The notes: generated by a model not told the origin, from the letters alone. 64,000 bases of DNA from Panagrolaimus kolymaensis (GCA_028622995.1 JAJQJQ010000020.1:3658001-3722000), one strand, 5' to 3'; positions 1 through 13,428 are shown, counted from the first letter of the stretch. Program-made: numbers and translations.

Positions 1-73
1 TTTGATAAAACAAGAAAGAAGTTAGTTTTTGAAATATTTTTGTCTTGTTCTTTCATATCAATTCATTTTTTAG

Positions 74-165
74 GCCATATGGACACCATGATGAAATTCG
101 TGCTTATTCGTTGCTTACTGCTGCTTATGACGCCACTGATGGATTCGGCCATACATCTGCTTAAC
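74..165 (+). CDS. 3' terminal exon of an unrecognised gene (partial)
   Basis: A T-rich stretch ending in TTTTTTAG at 73 is followed by an open frame of about 30 codons that starts around PYGHHDEIRAY and ends GFGHTSA with a TAA at 163-165. The composition (H, D, Y, A) is unlike the surrounding low-complexity AT DNA, so this looks like a last exon whose gene begins left of the window. I do not recognise the family. It could also belong to the decayed Argonaute immediately downstream, but nothing in it resembles an Argonaute domain. Confidence 0.4.
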
Positions 166-223
166 GAATGGTTTATGACAACAGAACAACTTTTTTCACA
201 AAAAGAAAATTAACCATCGTCAT

Positions 224-2175
224 ATGAGTACTCATTTATCAAAAAATGAATATGGAATCGTTGGAAAAGAATATGTTGGCTATCCATCCGTTAATGTTAT
301 CCTCAAATTCACCAAAACTCTTCAATTCAACGATCCACGGTTATTTGTTTCCAATTTTTCTGCTGAAGATGTGATCTTCGTCAATTCTTGGAACTCCTGA
401 CTACCCTGCCATTGATTGATAGCGCTGTTTACTTCAAAGATTCAAATGGTGATAGTTTCAACTTGGCTTCTCCTGTTGAAAGACGACCTGGTATTTTGGT
501 TTTAAAAAGAATCAAGAAAGGTGTCTCTTTGATTAAAGATGTGGATGGTTCAAAAATGGCTGTAACTGTTGAAGTTGGAGTATGTCCTTTTTTAATCATG
601 AAACGTTGACAACAATCTTGATTGACTTATCCCCCAAAAGTCTTCAACAGCTTAATAGTCGTGATTTTGATTTCTTAACCTTGTTTAAAAATGTCAAAGT
701 TGTTCCTAATTACAACAAATCAAAATATTACACTGTTAAACCCTTAAGTGCCTCTGCTGGTAATACATTACGGTTGGTTTTCTTTGTTTTCTCTTCTCTT
801 TTTACTATTTTTCTTTTAGCTTCACTGATCAAGAAGGACTCGATATTAGTGTTGTTGAGTATTACCACAAACATTATGGAATCGTCATCGAACATTCTTA
901 TCTACCTATGCTTGAAGTTGCTGCTCTAGATGGTCATATGCTTTACTTTCCTCTAGAACTTCTTACTGTTCTTCCTGCTCAACGAGTTCCATCTGATAAG
1001 TTTGATATTTTTCATCCCCTATTTTGTAGGGATATTAATCAGGTTTGTTTATAATTTATGGAAGTTAACTATAAAAGCTTTTTTTATTTCAGCTTGGTTC
1101 TATGAATCACCCAAAAAGATCAAGAATGATTGATGAAGTTTTGAAAGAAATCCACAACCTTGAACTTTTCAAATGCATTGGTATTACTATCGACCTTGAA
1201 TCAAATAAAGTATGTTTAACCACTCATATTACATGCTCTTTTATTTGTTTTTTAGATTGATTACGGTATTCGACACACTCCAACCATTGCTAATGCCACG
1301 TCAACAAATAAAAATGGTTCATGGAACATTAAGAAATATTCTCAACCTGGTGCGCCATTGAAAAATTTGATTGTTTTGTATGGAACTGGAGCTACTAATG
1401 CTGATGCCAAGTTTGTTTGTTTACATTTATTCTTGAATGATATATTTTTTATAGATTATTCATTAAACGAATCCGTCAAGAAGCTGGTAAAAAGAGTGTT
1501 CAAATGGCAGAACCTAAAAGAATCATTCAATTTCGTAGTAGCGATGGTCCTAAATATTGGGAAGAACAATTCAAAGACTTCAAGAAGTTAAACATCGATA
1601 TCCTGTTTCTTGTGGATGCTGATAAAATGTTTTCCATAAGATTCATGAAAAAATGTATGGTCATAATTCCAAAATTGTTCCTGAAAAAGCCGTGGATTTT
1701 TTTGCTTTCTTTTGTTGCTTACTATTTATTCATTATTTTAGCTCCTCTTTATCTCTGGACAACAATAAGATTATGGTATTTGGTTATGATGTTTTTCATC
1801 CAAAAACAAGTATCTAGTGAACGTTCTCATTCAAAACCTTCTGATCTTCAATCTTTGAACCTTTCCGTTGTCGGATTATCTTTCAACTGTGGAACCTATG
1901 CTTCTAATTTTATTGGAGTTTATTTCTTTCAAACTGCAAGAAAAGAAGCTGTGGATGCAACATATTTGGAAAAGAATGTTAAAATGGCTTTACAAAAGTG
2001 AAAATCAACCGAAAAGTACCTTTACCTGAAACAATTTTCATGGAGCCAACAATTTGGAAGAATAGGTGAAAATGAATCCAATGCCTATAGATATCAATGG
2101 ACTTCCCGATGATGGTCGCTTGAACGAAGTACCTTGTTATGAAGAGACTCAACTTTCCAATCAACGTTTCAATGC
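224..2175 (+). pseudogene. WAGO-type Argonaute pseudogene, frame-broken and lacking most of PIWI
   Basis: Argonautes bind small RNAs through PAZ and MID domains and, when catalytic, cut targets with the PIWI domain. A PAZ-like block (820-1042, with YYHKHYGIVIEHSYLPMLEV and FPLELLTVLPAQRV) is followed by MID-like sequence (1093-1410, 1455-1628) and the start of PIWI (FGYDVFHP, then SVVGLSFN and FQTARKEAVDA). This order and wording match nematode worm-specific Argonautes. Four introns keep clean GT-AG borders (773-819, 1043-1092, 1210-1255, 1411-1454). The frame changes near 387, near 590 at a T-run, near 1628, near 1812 and near 1998. After PLPETIFM at about 2042 the similarity stops, so two of the PIWI catalytic positions and the C-terminus are absent. 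A separate short open tail runs to 2175. The lesions make an active protein unlikely; an origin as a decayed family duplicate is inference. Confidence 0.8.
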
Positions 2176-3277
2176 TTAATAACTGTTTTTTGATTTTGTT
2201 AGGTGTTTTTCGTTTATTGTATTACTAAGAAAAGTGTTTAAGCCGTTCGTTCTTTCATGTTTGAATTAACGCATTCTTATTTATTTATTGTGTGTTAAAC
2301 ATTTTTTCTTATGTGTTGTTTTGTAATAAATTTTTTTAACTTTATTCATGTGGATTATGTTATATTCTGGAGGAGAGAAAAACAATCTATTTCTGAAGTA
2401 ATTGTTTACTCCAAACTTTCATAAGCTTTTTTGACAATTTTTTAGAATTTACTATCAAAAAAAAATCTAATTTTTATGCTATTTTTAGGGTGAAATTAAA
2501 ATTTCTGAAATCGAAATTTAAGATGAAAGAAAATATGATAACGTTGATATTAAAAATTCTGTTATTTCTGAAGTTAATGACCCAATTCCGATGAATTTGG
2601 ATGAACTAAAAATTGCTCGACAAAAAAGGGCGCTTGGTCAAAGTTGCAACTTTAACTCGCTTGTAATTTGTTACAACTTTTATTTTTTGACTACAAACTG
2701 GATGTGTGTGCATAAATTGTTTATTAGATAATGAAATGAAGCAAAAACAAACATATATCAATTTATACAACACACTTCTATAAAATTTATGAGTCATTGA
2801 TTTTACATAAACATATGTCTTTTTTCTCGTTTACTCATTTTTTTCTTTGTTTTTATTTGATGTTTTACGATCATTAAAAAAATTATAAGTTATGAGTATT
2901 ATCTTCGAAGACCCGAAGTCATTTTTTGAAATAATAAAAAACCAAGTTTTTTTTATCTTACTCATCACACTTTTTCTTATTAGTAATTAACAACAATATC
3001 GATCCCAAAAACAATTTTTTTTAAATGAGTAATTTATCTTTACCGAACGAAGATGCTGCTAAAATTAGAAAAACATAAAACTTATAAAAATTCTAAGTCA
3101 TTCATTAAAAATCTTCCGCCATTTTTTTTCTTTCTAAATAAAAAGTTGATCGGAAAGAAAATCAATTTAATGCAGCGATCAAAATAATTAAATATATAAT
3201 CGAGCACTTTTTTTTTCTCCAATTTTTTGAATTGATTTTTCTTTCCATTTTTTTTTTGATTTTGCTGACTGTTTGAA
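2176..3277. other. Non-coding interval between Argonaute relic and lipase
   Basis: AT-rich with long T and A runs. Around 2524-2645 a plus-strand frame of about 40 codons (starting ERKYDNVDI, continuing PIPMNLDELKIARQKRAL) looks more protein-like than its surroundings and may be a leftover exon, but it has no clear splice partners. Nothing else is recognisable. Confidence 0.5.
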
Positions 3278-4691
3278 ATGTTTCCTTTTTACTTAATTTT
3301 ATTATTTATTTCGTTTATTCCACTTTTTTATTTTCTTCAAATCCAACAGCCTAAAACTGGATATAATGAAGCTGAAGCTAGGATGTTGTTTAATCTTGCA
3401 GCTGGAGCTTATGGAACGTCTCCTGAAGAATGCGTAAAAAAGTAAGGGTTTCGTTATTTTTTATTACAAAATTAATCGAACCTAAAAAAACAAAAAACCC
3501 TATTGCTGCGATAATTTTAAAAGATAAAAGTTTTCGGTTTGATACAACAGACAAAAACAATTTTTTCTGCTAAAAAAAATAAAATTTATGAAACTTTTTT
3601 TTAGTACTTTTCTTAATTCTCATCAACCTCCTCCTCGATTGCTTCATTCAAATGAAAAATTGCTTTGTGATAATCTTGGAAATACTTGTGGATTTTATTT
3701 ACTCGTTGATGACCATTCTCAAATTTTATATGTTGCATTTCGAGGAACTAAAAGTAAATTCCAACTTTTTACAGAAGGATGGTTTTCGCTTCAGCCTTCC
3801 GTTGATTTTTATGAAATTGGTAAATCAAATTTATATTTTACAAATGCAATGGAAATTTTATGGCCTAAAATTTTTGAAGCTTTAAATGAATTTTCTAATT
3901 TCAAAGTAATTTTTACTGGACATAGTTTGGGTGGAGCTATAGCTTCTTTGGCAGCGTTAAAAACAGTTTTGAAAGGAATGAGACGAAGTGAAGCCGTGAA
4001 ATTATATACTTTTGGTCAGCCAAGAGTTGGCAATGTCGCATTGGCAATGAAACATAATGAATTGGTGCCGCAAAGTTATCGAGTGGTTCATGGAATTGAT
4101 ATTATTCCGCATCTTCCAGGTAAAATGGTCGTTAATTTTTTGTTTGTGAATTTAAAAATCAAAAAATTTCCAAAAAAAATTTTTTGTGATACTATAAATT
4201 TTCAAAATCATGAGAGAGAAAAAATAGTCAGGGTCTAAAAAAAGTTTTTTTAATTCTCATTGTCGACGAAAACCATATTTTTAGGTTGTGCAAAAAAAGA
4301 AATAATGGGAGCTAAATCCAATCCATGTAATCCAAAAGATTTTGATAAACCATATCATCATGGAATTGAAATTTATTACCCTCATGAAATGCATGAAAAT
4401 TCTAAATATATTGAATGCATTGGTGGTGGAAATAATCCAATGGGTGAAGATTATTCTTGTAGTGATTCATTAACATTTATACCAGAATATTATCATCAAT
4501 ATATTCATGCCCATGTTCATTATTTTGAGCACGATGTAAAACCATATGGAAAATTACAATGTAATTCAACGATGGATGAAGAAAAGAGATATAAAAAACA
4601 GAGAGGTGAAAATCGAAATAAATTTAAACAAGCTGTAGATACGATTGGATTTGCATTGAATTTTGTTAAATTTTTACCTTCACATGGATAA
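3278..4691 (+). CDS. Secreted class 3 (Lipase_3) triacylglycerol lipase
   Basis: Predicted 361-residue protein from three exons: 3278-3441, 3605-4119 and 4285-4691, with frame preserved across both introns. The ATG at 3278 opens a hydrophobic stretch (PFYLILLFISFIPLFYFL) that reads as a signal peptide. The class 3 alpha/beta-hydrolase core follows: YVAFRGTKS near residue 105, the nucleophile elbow GHSLGG with catalytic Ser near residue 167, FGQPRVGN, and the conserved Asp in the IDIIPHLP segment. The catalytic His is probably the one in YHHGIEIYYP. Many paralogues of this type exist in nematodes and are expected to hydrolyse lipid esters in the gut or extracellularly; that role is family knowledge. 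A short Cys-containing tail (ECIGGG, YSCSDS) follows the core. No neighbour shares its pathway. Confidence 0.9.
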
Positions 4692-5140
4692 AAAAAAATA
4701 ATAGAGTTTTGGTTATTGTGTTTTACAGTCAGTGAAAATGATGTGACAAAAAAGTAAAAAAATAAAAATGTATGAGTTATTATTTTATTTTTAAAAAAAT
4801 AAAAACTTTATTGAATTTTTTTTAAAATAAACTTTAAATTTTGAAAATAAAAAAGTTTTTAAATGCCAATTTAAAAAAAACAACTATGGAACGAATTATG
4901 GGTGGCACAGTTTCACCCGAACCATTTGTTGCTCATCTTAAACAAAAATATTAAAAAAGCATTTTTTTGTGTATTTTTCATTACTTTGAGGACAATAACC
5001 AATTATTCATATTCACACATTTTTCTTTTCTGTATGATTTTAAAAATATACTTTGCATTCCCTTAGATTATTGCAAAATAAAAGAAAATCTTCCAAAAAA
5101 GTATGTTGATAAGAAGAAAAAAAATGAATAAAAATTATAA
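4692..5140. other. Lipase 3' flank, no further gene
   Basis: A/T homopolymer-rich 3' untranslated and intergenic DNA. AATAAA-like hexamers occur shortly after the lipase stop, near 4758 and 4796. Nothing else is seen before the tRNA. Confidence 0.5.
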
Positions 5141-5212
5141 TGGAGATATAGGGAATCGAACCCCAGACCTCTCCCACGCTAAGGGAGCGCTCTACCCCTG
5201 AGCTATATCCCC
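5141..5212 (-). tRNA. tRNA-Ala (anticodon AGC)
   Basis: On the minus strand the 72-nt sequence folds as a complete cloverleaf. A 7-bp acceptor stem (GGGGATA with TATCTCC, one G-T pair) is followed by the A box in TAGCTCAGGGGTAGAGC. The anticodon stem CTCCC/GGGAG closes the loop TTAGCGT, with anticodon AGC complementary to plus positions 5178-5180. The T arm carries the B box GGTTCGATTCC. The discriminator base is A and no CCA is encoded. A T-rich tract downstream on the minus strand (near 5117-5130) can serve as a Pol III terminator. There is no intron. Confidence 0.95.
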
Positions 5213-7349
5213 AACAAAATCCTATTAATCCTTCGGAAATTTTATTCCATCGATTTTTGACATTTGTTTTCATATTTTTTATTCTTGAGATTTTGATGCT
5301 TTTTGATTTAAAATAAATAAAACCTCTTTTTGAAGCAATGGAAAAATTATTTAATTTCTGAAATTTTTTATTTGCTGAGAGTAAGAAGCATCATTAAACA
5401 ATGATCGCTTGTGAATGGTTCAAAGCTTAATTTAAATTAAAATTCAAAAAACGAGAAAAGTACACTCAAAAAAATAAAGAGATCCTTTTTATTTTTTAAA
5501 ATTTGATATGTTTGTATAAAACTCTTGCTTTTTTTGGCATGGAATCAAGTAAGTGTGCGTGAATTGTCTTTGAAAATATGGAAGTGCGTGTTTTCTATGT
5601 TTGGAAGAATAAAAATAAAATTTTGAGAATTACAAATACATACAAATATTATGTTTGTGTTCCTTCTAACAGCAACTTCCATTTGAAATTCGAATGTTTG
5701 TGTGTCTGCGTTTTTTTTTGTTTGCCATACTTTTTGAAGCTTAAAAAAACGAACGAACAAGTGAACGCTTTCTTTCTTTCTCTTTTATTTTAAATTCCTT
5801 GTTTGGTGGCACACATTTTTTTAAAAGCAAGCTTGACTGATAAATAAATATTTACATGCAATTGACGGCATTAAAAAAAACACATTTATACATAACATAT
5901 TCGTTCGTAGTTTTTTTTGCCATTGATTCTTCTTCTTTTTTTTCAAAGCAAAAAAAGTCGAGAACCTTTTTTTTCTTCTTCTCTCGATGCATTTCAAATT
6001 GGACGACTCTCATAGCTGCTTCATGATGAAGAAGAAAAAGAAGAAGGCTCAGTCGTCTTCGTTCTTGGCGGGGGCATATTGAATCGATCTAATTTCAGAG
6101 TGAAGCAAGCAACAAAATTCCAACTAGAGAGCATCTCTCTCCAAAATGAGGAGTTTCGTCCCCAAAGTGTCTCTTTTTTTTTGCCGCTTCATTGCCGCCT
6201 TTATTTAGCCTGCTTACTTGCTTCTTTTTTTTTGTTTGTTGTTGAGCATTTCAGTCTGTCTCACTTTTGAGAAGCATTTTTTTTTTACTACAATTGCCAC
6301 CGCCGCCTGCTACTACTACTACAACACTACTACTTTGTTGTTTGCTATTACCAATATTGCCACTGTGCCATCTAAGTTAGACTCACACTAGTAGTACATA
6401 GTTAGTTAGCAGCGTTCACACTCGCTTGCTAGTAAGCCAGTAATGGTCTCTCTCCTTCTTCACTTTTTTTTTGCTTCAATTTTTTCCAACTTAAAAAAAA
6501 GTACATAGGTTGTTAGAGAATCGAGAAAACGAAGAAGAGAAGAAGAAGGATGGAGGAAGAAAAAGTTATTTTCAAGCTTTTGACACTTTTTTCTTCTTCT
6601 TTTTTTTTTCAGCTTTAACGTGTCTCATCTTACTTTTCTTATATATATTTTTTTCTCTTCGATGCAAAATAAAAGCAAAAGCACACGAAGAAGAAGAATC
6701 TGTAGTTGTTGTTAGCAGCAGCGTCCATGCCTTGAGGCATTTTTTTAAATATTCCTTTTTCTCTCTTTTTTTGTATTTAAACTCCTACACAGATTATTAA
6801 TATTATTATTAAAAAGTCGAGAATATTAAAATATGCTTTTTTTTCTTCGGAGGCATGCATTTTGGCTTAGTTTTTGATGTTCGTGAGTGAAGGGAATGAG
6901 ATTAATAAAGATGAAAAAGAAATGACTCTGCTTTGCTTAAAAACTACACTTTTTACTCATTGTTTTATTGAATTGTTTTTTCATCTTTAAAATATTAGTA
7001 TTTTAATATTAAAATAAGATAAATTTTGTTCTTCTTTTTTGTCATTAATATTGAGATTTAATTCTCAAAGGTAAAATGTTGTGGATTTTTCTGTGAGACA
7101 TATCTATGTTTAATTTTTGAGACTTGAAACACTGATTTATCTAAATCATATTTTTGACATAACTAAATGGGATTCATAGGAACATTTTTTTACTCTTGAT
7201 AGCCAACATATTTATTAATTTATTTTTCTCACCTCACAAATCGTTATTATTTGCAGCTTCATCCTCAGTAATTTTTCACCATTTAAGATTTGTTTGATTT
7301 AGTTCTTCACTTGAATTTCTGAAAATTTTACAGGATTTTTTTTATAATT
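5213..7349. other. Long low-complexity non-coding DNA
   Basis: T/A homopolymers, TTC/GAA-rich tracts (for example 5925-6060 and 6520-6720) and CNN-type triplets (around 6300-6340). Open frames here are artefacts of poly-T and poly-TTC composition and contain no domain or splice structure I can support. It may hold distal regulatory DNA of the GPCR gene at 17.9 kb; that is inference. Confidence 0.5.
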
Positions 7350-7620
7350 CGACACAGCGCAATAATGGCGGAGTAGAGGTGGACGCAAAAAGTCTTGAAG
7401 GTCTAAAATTTTGTTAGTTCGACGAAATTTAAATTTGTTTACACGAAATGATAGATGAATATCAAACTTAAAAAACGTCTGGAACAGATTTTTTTTAAAC
7501 CCATTCCAGATTTTTTAATAAGACGTTAACTATTAAAAAATAATTAAAAAATCCAAAAATTGCACGGTGAATTTGGCTATTTGTACTCCGCCTTTGACTG
7601 ATTTTTAAAGCGTTGTGTCG
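7350..7620. mobile_element. TIR-flanked MITE-like element
   Basis: The left end CGACACAGCGC followed by GGCGGAGTA mirrors the right end TACTCCGCC followed by GCGTTGTGTCG. This gives imperfect terminal inverted repeats with two matching blocks. An inner pair (AACGTC with TGGAA, and TTCCA with GACGTT, about 7474-7530) forms a second hairpin. The element is about 271 bp with no coding capacity. I could not identify a convincing target-site duplication, so the superfamily is open. Confidence 0.6.
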
Positions 7621-10600
7621 AGGAAAGTTTTTAAATTTATGTGCATCTTGTTTATGACTTTTTTTATCGATTTTTTTTCCTTTTCAATGCCATGCGAATT
7701 TTTATGATGATGAGGATTGATTATATTCTTTATCATTTTAGATGAATCAAACTTTAACTCAAAATAAGCAAAAAGCATGCATCAAGTAGCATCAATAATA
7801 ATAAGTCACAAGCAAAAAAAGCATGACGACCATTAGGCATTTTTTGTTCTAGAATCATAAATATCCCAAAAATTATTATATCTTTGGTTTCTTCTTCTTT
7901 CTTTTTTTACTTATTCACTTCCTTTTTTTGGATCGTCGTCCAACATTTTTTTTCTTCTTCTTCCTCCAAAACAAAAAATAAAAAAAAAAGTTGTCATGAG
8001 TTTTTTTTTCTTTTAGTTTTTTGAGTAAAAAAGAAATATCAAAAATATATACACGCTTGAATAATTTTTGAAATTGACAACGATATTCTTCTTCTTTTTA
8101 TATTTTTGCACGTTTTCGTTTTTTTCAGAAGGAAAAGAAAAGAACGAGAGATAGATATAAGCATTAGACAACAACAACGGCGCCACCACCACCATCATCA
8201 TTTTTTTTTGTTTTGTTTTATTTTTTGTCGCATCAATGATGAAAAATTAAGAAAGAAAGAAAAAATACATAGGAGAGATGAAGCTTGCTTTTTTTTGAAA
8301 CAAAAAAAAGTGGAGGCAATAATGAAGGAAGAAGCAGCAAAGGAGAAGAAGAAGGCTTTTTTTATTTTTTTGAAGCAAGCTTAAGCCTCCTAGCCTACTA
8401 AAGAAAAAGTCAATGACAAGAAAACCCAACAACCCGCGTCCGTCCAAAATGGAGCGACGACGCCATTGAAGCAAAAGCAGGAGAGAAGAGCCCAACCAGA
8501 GTTGAGATGAATCGAGTCGAATTGAGAAAGAAGAAAATGAAAGCCATCGACGGCGACGACATTCTACAATGACTACGATTACGACAACAATTTTGAAGTG
8601 GAAAAAGAAGAGTAATAACAACAACAAGTTCTTCTTCTTCTCTTTTTCATTTTATATGTATATTGATGGCATTGAAAAAATGTCTTTCCTTTCTTTTCTT
8701 TTATGTTGTGTATATGCGATCTCTTGCCTCCTATAAAATTTTGCAAAGTAGCTCAAACATTTTTTCCAGACTCCCTCCATCTTCACTTTCTTAAAATAAA
8801 ATTGAATTTTTATGTTTTGGTTTTTTAAATTTTCGTTTTGTCAAACCATACATATTTTTTTTATTGTTTACTTCCGTTTTTTTCCCTTTCACTTTTAGTG
8901 TGTGTTTTTTTACTTTGAAAAAAAACTAACTTCAAAGAAAATCCTTTAATCAATAAAAATAAAAAGAAAGTGCTTTTTAGTTTTCTTACAAATCTTTTTT
9001 TCTGACATTTTTGTTTATTTATTTATTTTTGTTCAAAAAAGTTCCAAAGATTAATATTTTCTTTTCTTTTTTTCTTCTAAAAATGGTGTGTTTTAACAAA
9101 AAAAAATATGGAGCACTTTTAAAAGAATTTTTTAGGAGTAAAAAATTACTTTTTAATTCGTGAAGATTTATTAGTTTCTTTGAATTTTTGAAAATTTTGT
9201 AAGCGATAAAAGTAGCAAACGAAGAAGCTTTGTTTGAAACAATAGAAAAGTCAAAAATAGTAAAGTTTGGAATTTTATTATTTTTTGTTTCTGAAAAAGA
9301 TAACCCTTAAAATTTTTTTTATTTTTTTCCATGAATCTAAAACTTTACTATTTTTTGTGGCTATTAATTCTATTTTACTATTCGCATCAATTTAATATTA
9401 TTTTTTAAAAGAACGTGTGTTTTATGGTTTGAACTTGCCTGCTTTTCCATTGCAATTATGTCTCATCCTTTCTGGGCAATGGCTGGCTATCTCATTCTTT
9501 CATTTTTTTTCTTCTTCTCTTATTAAAATTCAATGATAGCAACAAGTAAATATAATGTCTGATGTTTCTTTTAATGTCATTACTTTCATTTATTTTTTTC
9601 AGAAAAATAAATGTCATTTATTTGTGGCGCCGTCGTCGTCTCACTTTTGCTCTCTCTCAATTTTTTTTTAATATTGACTTTTGAGTTACTTTTTTGTATT
9701 TGGATTTTATGAAGAAAAAAAAATGAATAATTAGGCATCCAATATTATTTTTTTTATTTAAATGTCAGCGCCAAGGACCATAAAAAAGCAATCAAACCCA
9801 AAAAAACGTAGGCTTAAAAATATACTAATATCTCAAATTACATAATATTTACTCAAATAACTAATTTTTTCTTTTGATTTTGTTTTTTTTTGTATTTAAA
9901 AAGTTAATTAACTTTTTCCAAAAAATATTTTAAAAAAGTGGAGGAAATTTGCTTTTAATTTTTTTAAATTTTGGAGAAGAAAAATTTGAGTTGAAAAATA
10001 AATGTTTGCACGCTATTTTTAATTTCAACAACAAAAAAAAAATAAAGAAGTTTTTATTTAAGTATTTATAGCATCGTGTTATAATAAAAAATAAAATGTG
10101 TACTTTACTCGAATATGTTTGTATGTATTTAAAACGTCATAATTATTATTTTCTTTTATTTTCTTTTGATGTTTTTGTATTTTATTAAAAAAAATATATG
10201 CAAAAAATAATAATTGTATTATTTTTTTCTTCTCTTTCTTTTGTTTGATAAATGTTAAAAACTTTTTTTTCGTATGAATTAGAGTTGTTGCTTTACAAAA
10301 TTGCAAAACTTAAAAATAAAATTTTATCGTTCTCAAACCACCAATTTTTTTTACTGCCAAATTTTTAGTTGCACTTTTAAATGCTTTAGACTCATTTATT
10401 TCGTTTATTATTATTTATTGCTTTTATTCCCGAATCTATTTTTTCAAAATACATCAAATTCTAAATATGTATCTTTTGTTTTCTTCGTATTTTTTTTCTC
10501 AAACAAGTCTCTTATTTTTTTAAACACTGTTTTGGCTATTTTCTTTGTTCTTCTTCCTCCACCACATTTTTTAAATTCTAATTTTAAAAAATAAATAACC

Positions 10601-12493
10601 AACTTACAACACTTTTTTTGCACAAAAATCTTTTCTTTCTAATAAAACACGGCATTCCCTAGTTTTTTATTTTTTAGCTTGACGTCAATTTATTTTATGG
10701 TGGTCGAAGAATAGGACAGAGAGGTTTGAGGGAGGAAAGAGAAGAAGTGATGTGAGCCATCGTGCAAGAAGAGAAAGTGAATGAACCCTGCAAAAAGAAA
10801 AAAAAAGAGTTTGCTCCATTCCATTCCATACCACCACTATCATTATCATCACCAACTAAAAATAGATCGTGTTACTTCAAATTAAACTTATATCCATTTT
10901 TTTCCATTGAAACTAAAACAAAAAAAATTAGCTATTTTTATTTTTGGTATTTTTTTTTTTGAAATATGATATACCAAGAAAATGTAAGCCAATTTTTGTT
11001 GGGATGGTGGCGGTGGCCTTGAAAATATGTATGTATGTATGAAGAGGATATTTTTATTATAATATGTCTATGTAGTTTGATATTATATGATGCAAATATG
11101 AGTGACGGCCATGCCAACTGAATGAAAATTAAAAACAAATGCATTAAGCTAAAGCAGAAAAGGCATTGAAATAATTTTTTCCGCTACGCTAGCTTTCGCA
11201 CCAAAAAATATTTTTAATGACTTTTGTGGTTTTCAAGCAAACTTTAAATAATTGGTGTGTTTTTTATTTTGATTCATTTTTAAAAACCTTTGTTAAATTT
11301 TAAGTGCATACCTTACATTTTTATACTTTGCTTTTTGGCCATCACTTATGTAATATGTTTTTTCAGTACTTCTCGAAGAATGTGGTTGGTACCTATTATT
11401 AATATTCCACATTTCGAAGAGAATGTATGTATTTATTTATTATTCATGCTTGAACGGTTTTATTGTAATCCATCCTTACAAAAAAATAGCATCATCATCA
11501 TCGGCATTTATCATACTTATTTTTTTCTTTCTTTAAAAACCATAAGTTCTTAATTGCTTTCTTTTTTTTGTCCCAGCTAAATTCCATCAACAACAAAAAA
11601 ATTCTTTTCCGTTCTCTATTTTTTTTTTGTTGGTATGAAAGCGTTTCCTGATCCCATCTATTTTTTTCATTTTTTTCTTTAAACTCCCCAAAAAAAAAAT
11701 TTAAATTTTTGAAAAGAAAGATTTTTTATTTCTTTGAAAATTTTATAGTCAAAAAAAAGAGTGAGTTTTGAGGAAAAATTTATACTTATACATACATATA
11801 TATACAAAGTGTAACAACCGCGACGAAGCCATCCAATGAAAAAATTTTTGGTTAAGCGCGTAAAAAATTCTGCAACCACCACCAAGCGTTAAAATTACAC
11901 TATATAAAAATAAGAAGTTTGTTTGTCCGTGTGAATCTCTTTCTTTTTTTTCTTCTTCAAAAAATAATAATTTTTTTCTCCTTCATCATTTTGCGCGCTT
12001 CTCAAGCTTCAAGCCAGCCTAATTCCAACAAAAACAAGCCCTCAAGCAATGCCAAAGCCATTTTGTGCCGGCCATAAAAAGGAAGAAAAATAAGAAAAGA
12101 AAAATATATTATTTTTTTAACTTTTTTTCTTTCTTTCCTCCTTCGTTCGTATATTTTCTTTTTGCTTTCTTCGATTTAAAAAAAAAATGGAAAAGAAAGA
12201 AAGAAAATAAGATGGCTTTTTTTTTACTATGCCTATCTCATTTTTTACTTACTTACTTACTTACAAAGTTTTTATTTTTGGCTCATTTTAGAAACGTGTA
12301 AGCTTTTTTTGTTGTTAAAGAGGTTTTTTGGTTTTATATGTAAATGCCCAAATTTATTCATGCCAATTTAAAACTCATTTTTTGATTCATGTTTACACCA
12401 TCATCGTTCTTTTATTTATTTTGACATTGTTATTACGAGAAATTTGTTCTTTTTTATTCATAAATATCGCGTTTTTAAAATTTACGACAAAAA
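7621..12493. other. Low-complexity non-coding DNA
   Basis: T- and A-runs, GAAGAA tracts (8100-8640), ATGT-type microsatellite around 11030 and ACTT repeats around 12245. A less AT-biased patch at 8420-8600 does not make a credible protein in any frame. No gene is supported. Confidence 0.5.
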
Positions 12494-13428
12494 AATAGTA
12501 AGAAATTTATAACAATAATTTACATTTTAGACTTACTATCATTGACTTATTTTGAATGCGATGAAATGAATTTTTATTATTAATTTATTTTTATTCTTCC
12601 AACATTGATTTTTAAAATACATATTTTCCTTAATTTTTTTTGGTCTCAAACAATCCTTAAGTTAATTCCAAAGAAATTGAAGGTTTCTTTTATCAAAAAG
12701 CGTTAATTATTAAAAAATTTATTTTTCCCCAAAAAACTTTTTATTTTTTTATTTCTCCTTTTACTTATTATTTTCGCCAGCTCCCAATTTTTTCTTATTA
12801 TTATTCAAAATCTTATTAGCTAGTCTATTTTTTCTCTCTTTTCAATTTCAACCCACTCCATAGCATATACATAGTTACTTACTTATTTTACTTTACGTAC
12901 ATCTATCTATCTAACAAAGGTGTAAATTTGATACCACCACACATTTTTCTTTCTTTCTTATTCATTCTTTCATTCATTTTTATTTTTGCTCTTTTTTTCC
13001 AAAGATCTTTTTTATGAATGCGCAATTCAATATTGATTATTGGCTTTTTTCATTGGCAAAAGAAAGTAAAAAAAAAAGAAACAAATAATTTTTAAGTGAA
13101 ATCAGAAACTTTTTTTTTGGCCAAATTTTTTACTTACTCTCATTGTGTTTGATAGTAATCAAAAGCTTGCAATAATTTTTTTACAATTCTGTTTACTATG
13201 ATTTTTGCGATAGTAACACAAATCTTCAAAATATTGCCTAATTTTGATTACTTTCATTTTTGGTTTTCAGTTTTTTCATTCTTCTTAATGCTTTTATTCG
13301 GTTATCTTCATTTTTTATTCACAAAATACGCACTTCTCATTATAAATGTTTCTGAAAGTTGAACTTAATTACAACGTAAATGATAGTAATCAAAATAGTA
13401 AAAATATTGTTTATTTTTGATTACTCTC
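12494..13428. repeat. 47-nt dyad elements, cluster A (4 copies)
   Basis: Copies from arm to arm: 12494-12540 (47 nt), 13151-13200 (50 nt), 13209-13255 (47 nt) and 13382-13428 (47 nt). Each starts with a variant of GATAGTAA and ends with a variant of TTACTATC. The first two carry CAATAAT at nt 20-26 and the other two carry AATATTG at nt 22-28, i.e. opposite orientation. In the fourth the pairing extends inward through ATCAAAA. Between 13256 and 13381 there is no full copy; a lone right arm lies at 13453-13460. Confidence 0.8.

Noticed and set aside
8247..8627. Long minus-strand open frame rich in Leu, Phe and Arg
   Set aside because: It is a translation of GAA/TTC and CAA repeats with no domain, no splice context and strong composition bias.
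9256..9352. Further dyad element built from AATAGTAAAGTTT and AAACTTTACTATT
   Set aside because: The arms are 97 nt apart and the CAATATT centre is missing; probably a chance or unrelated inverted repeat.
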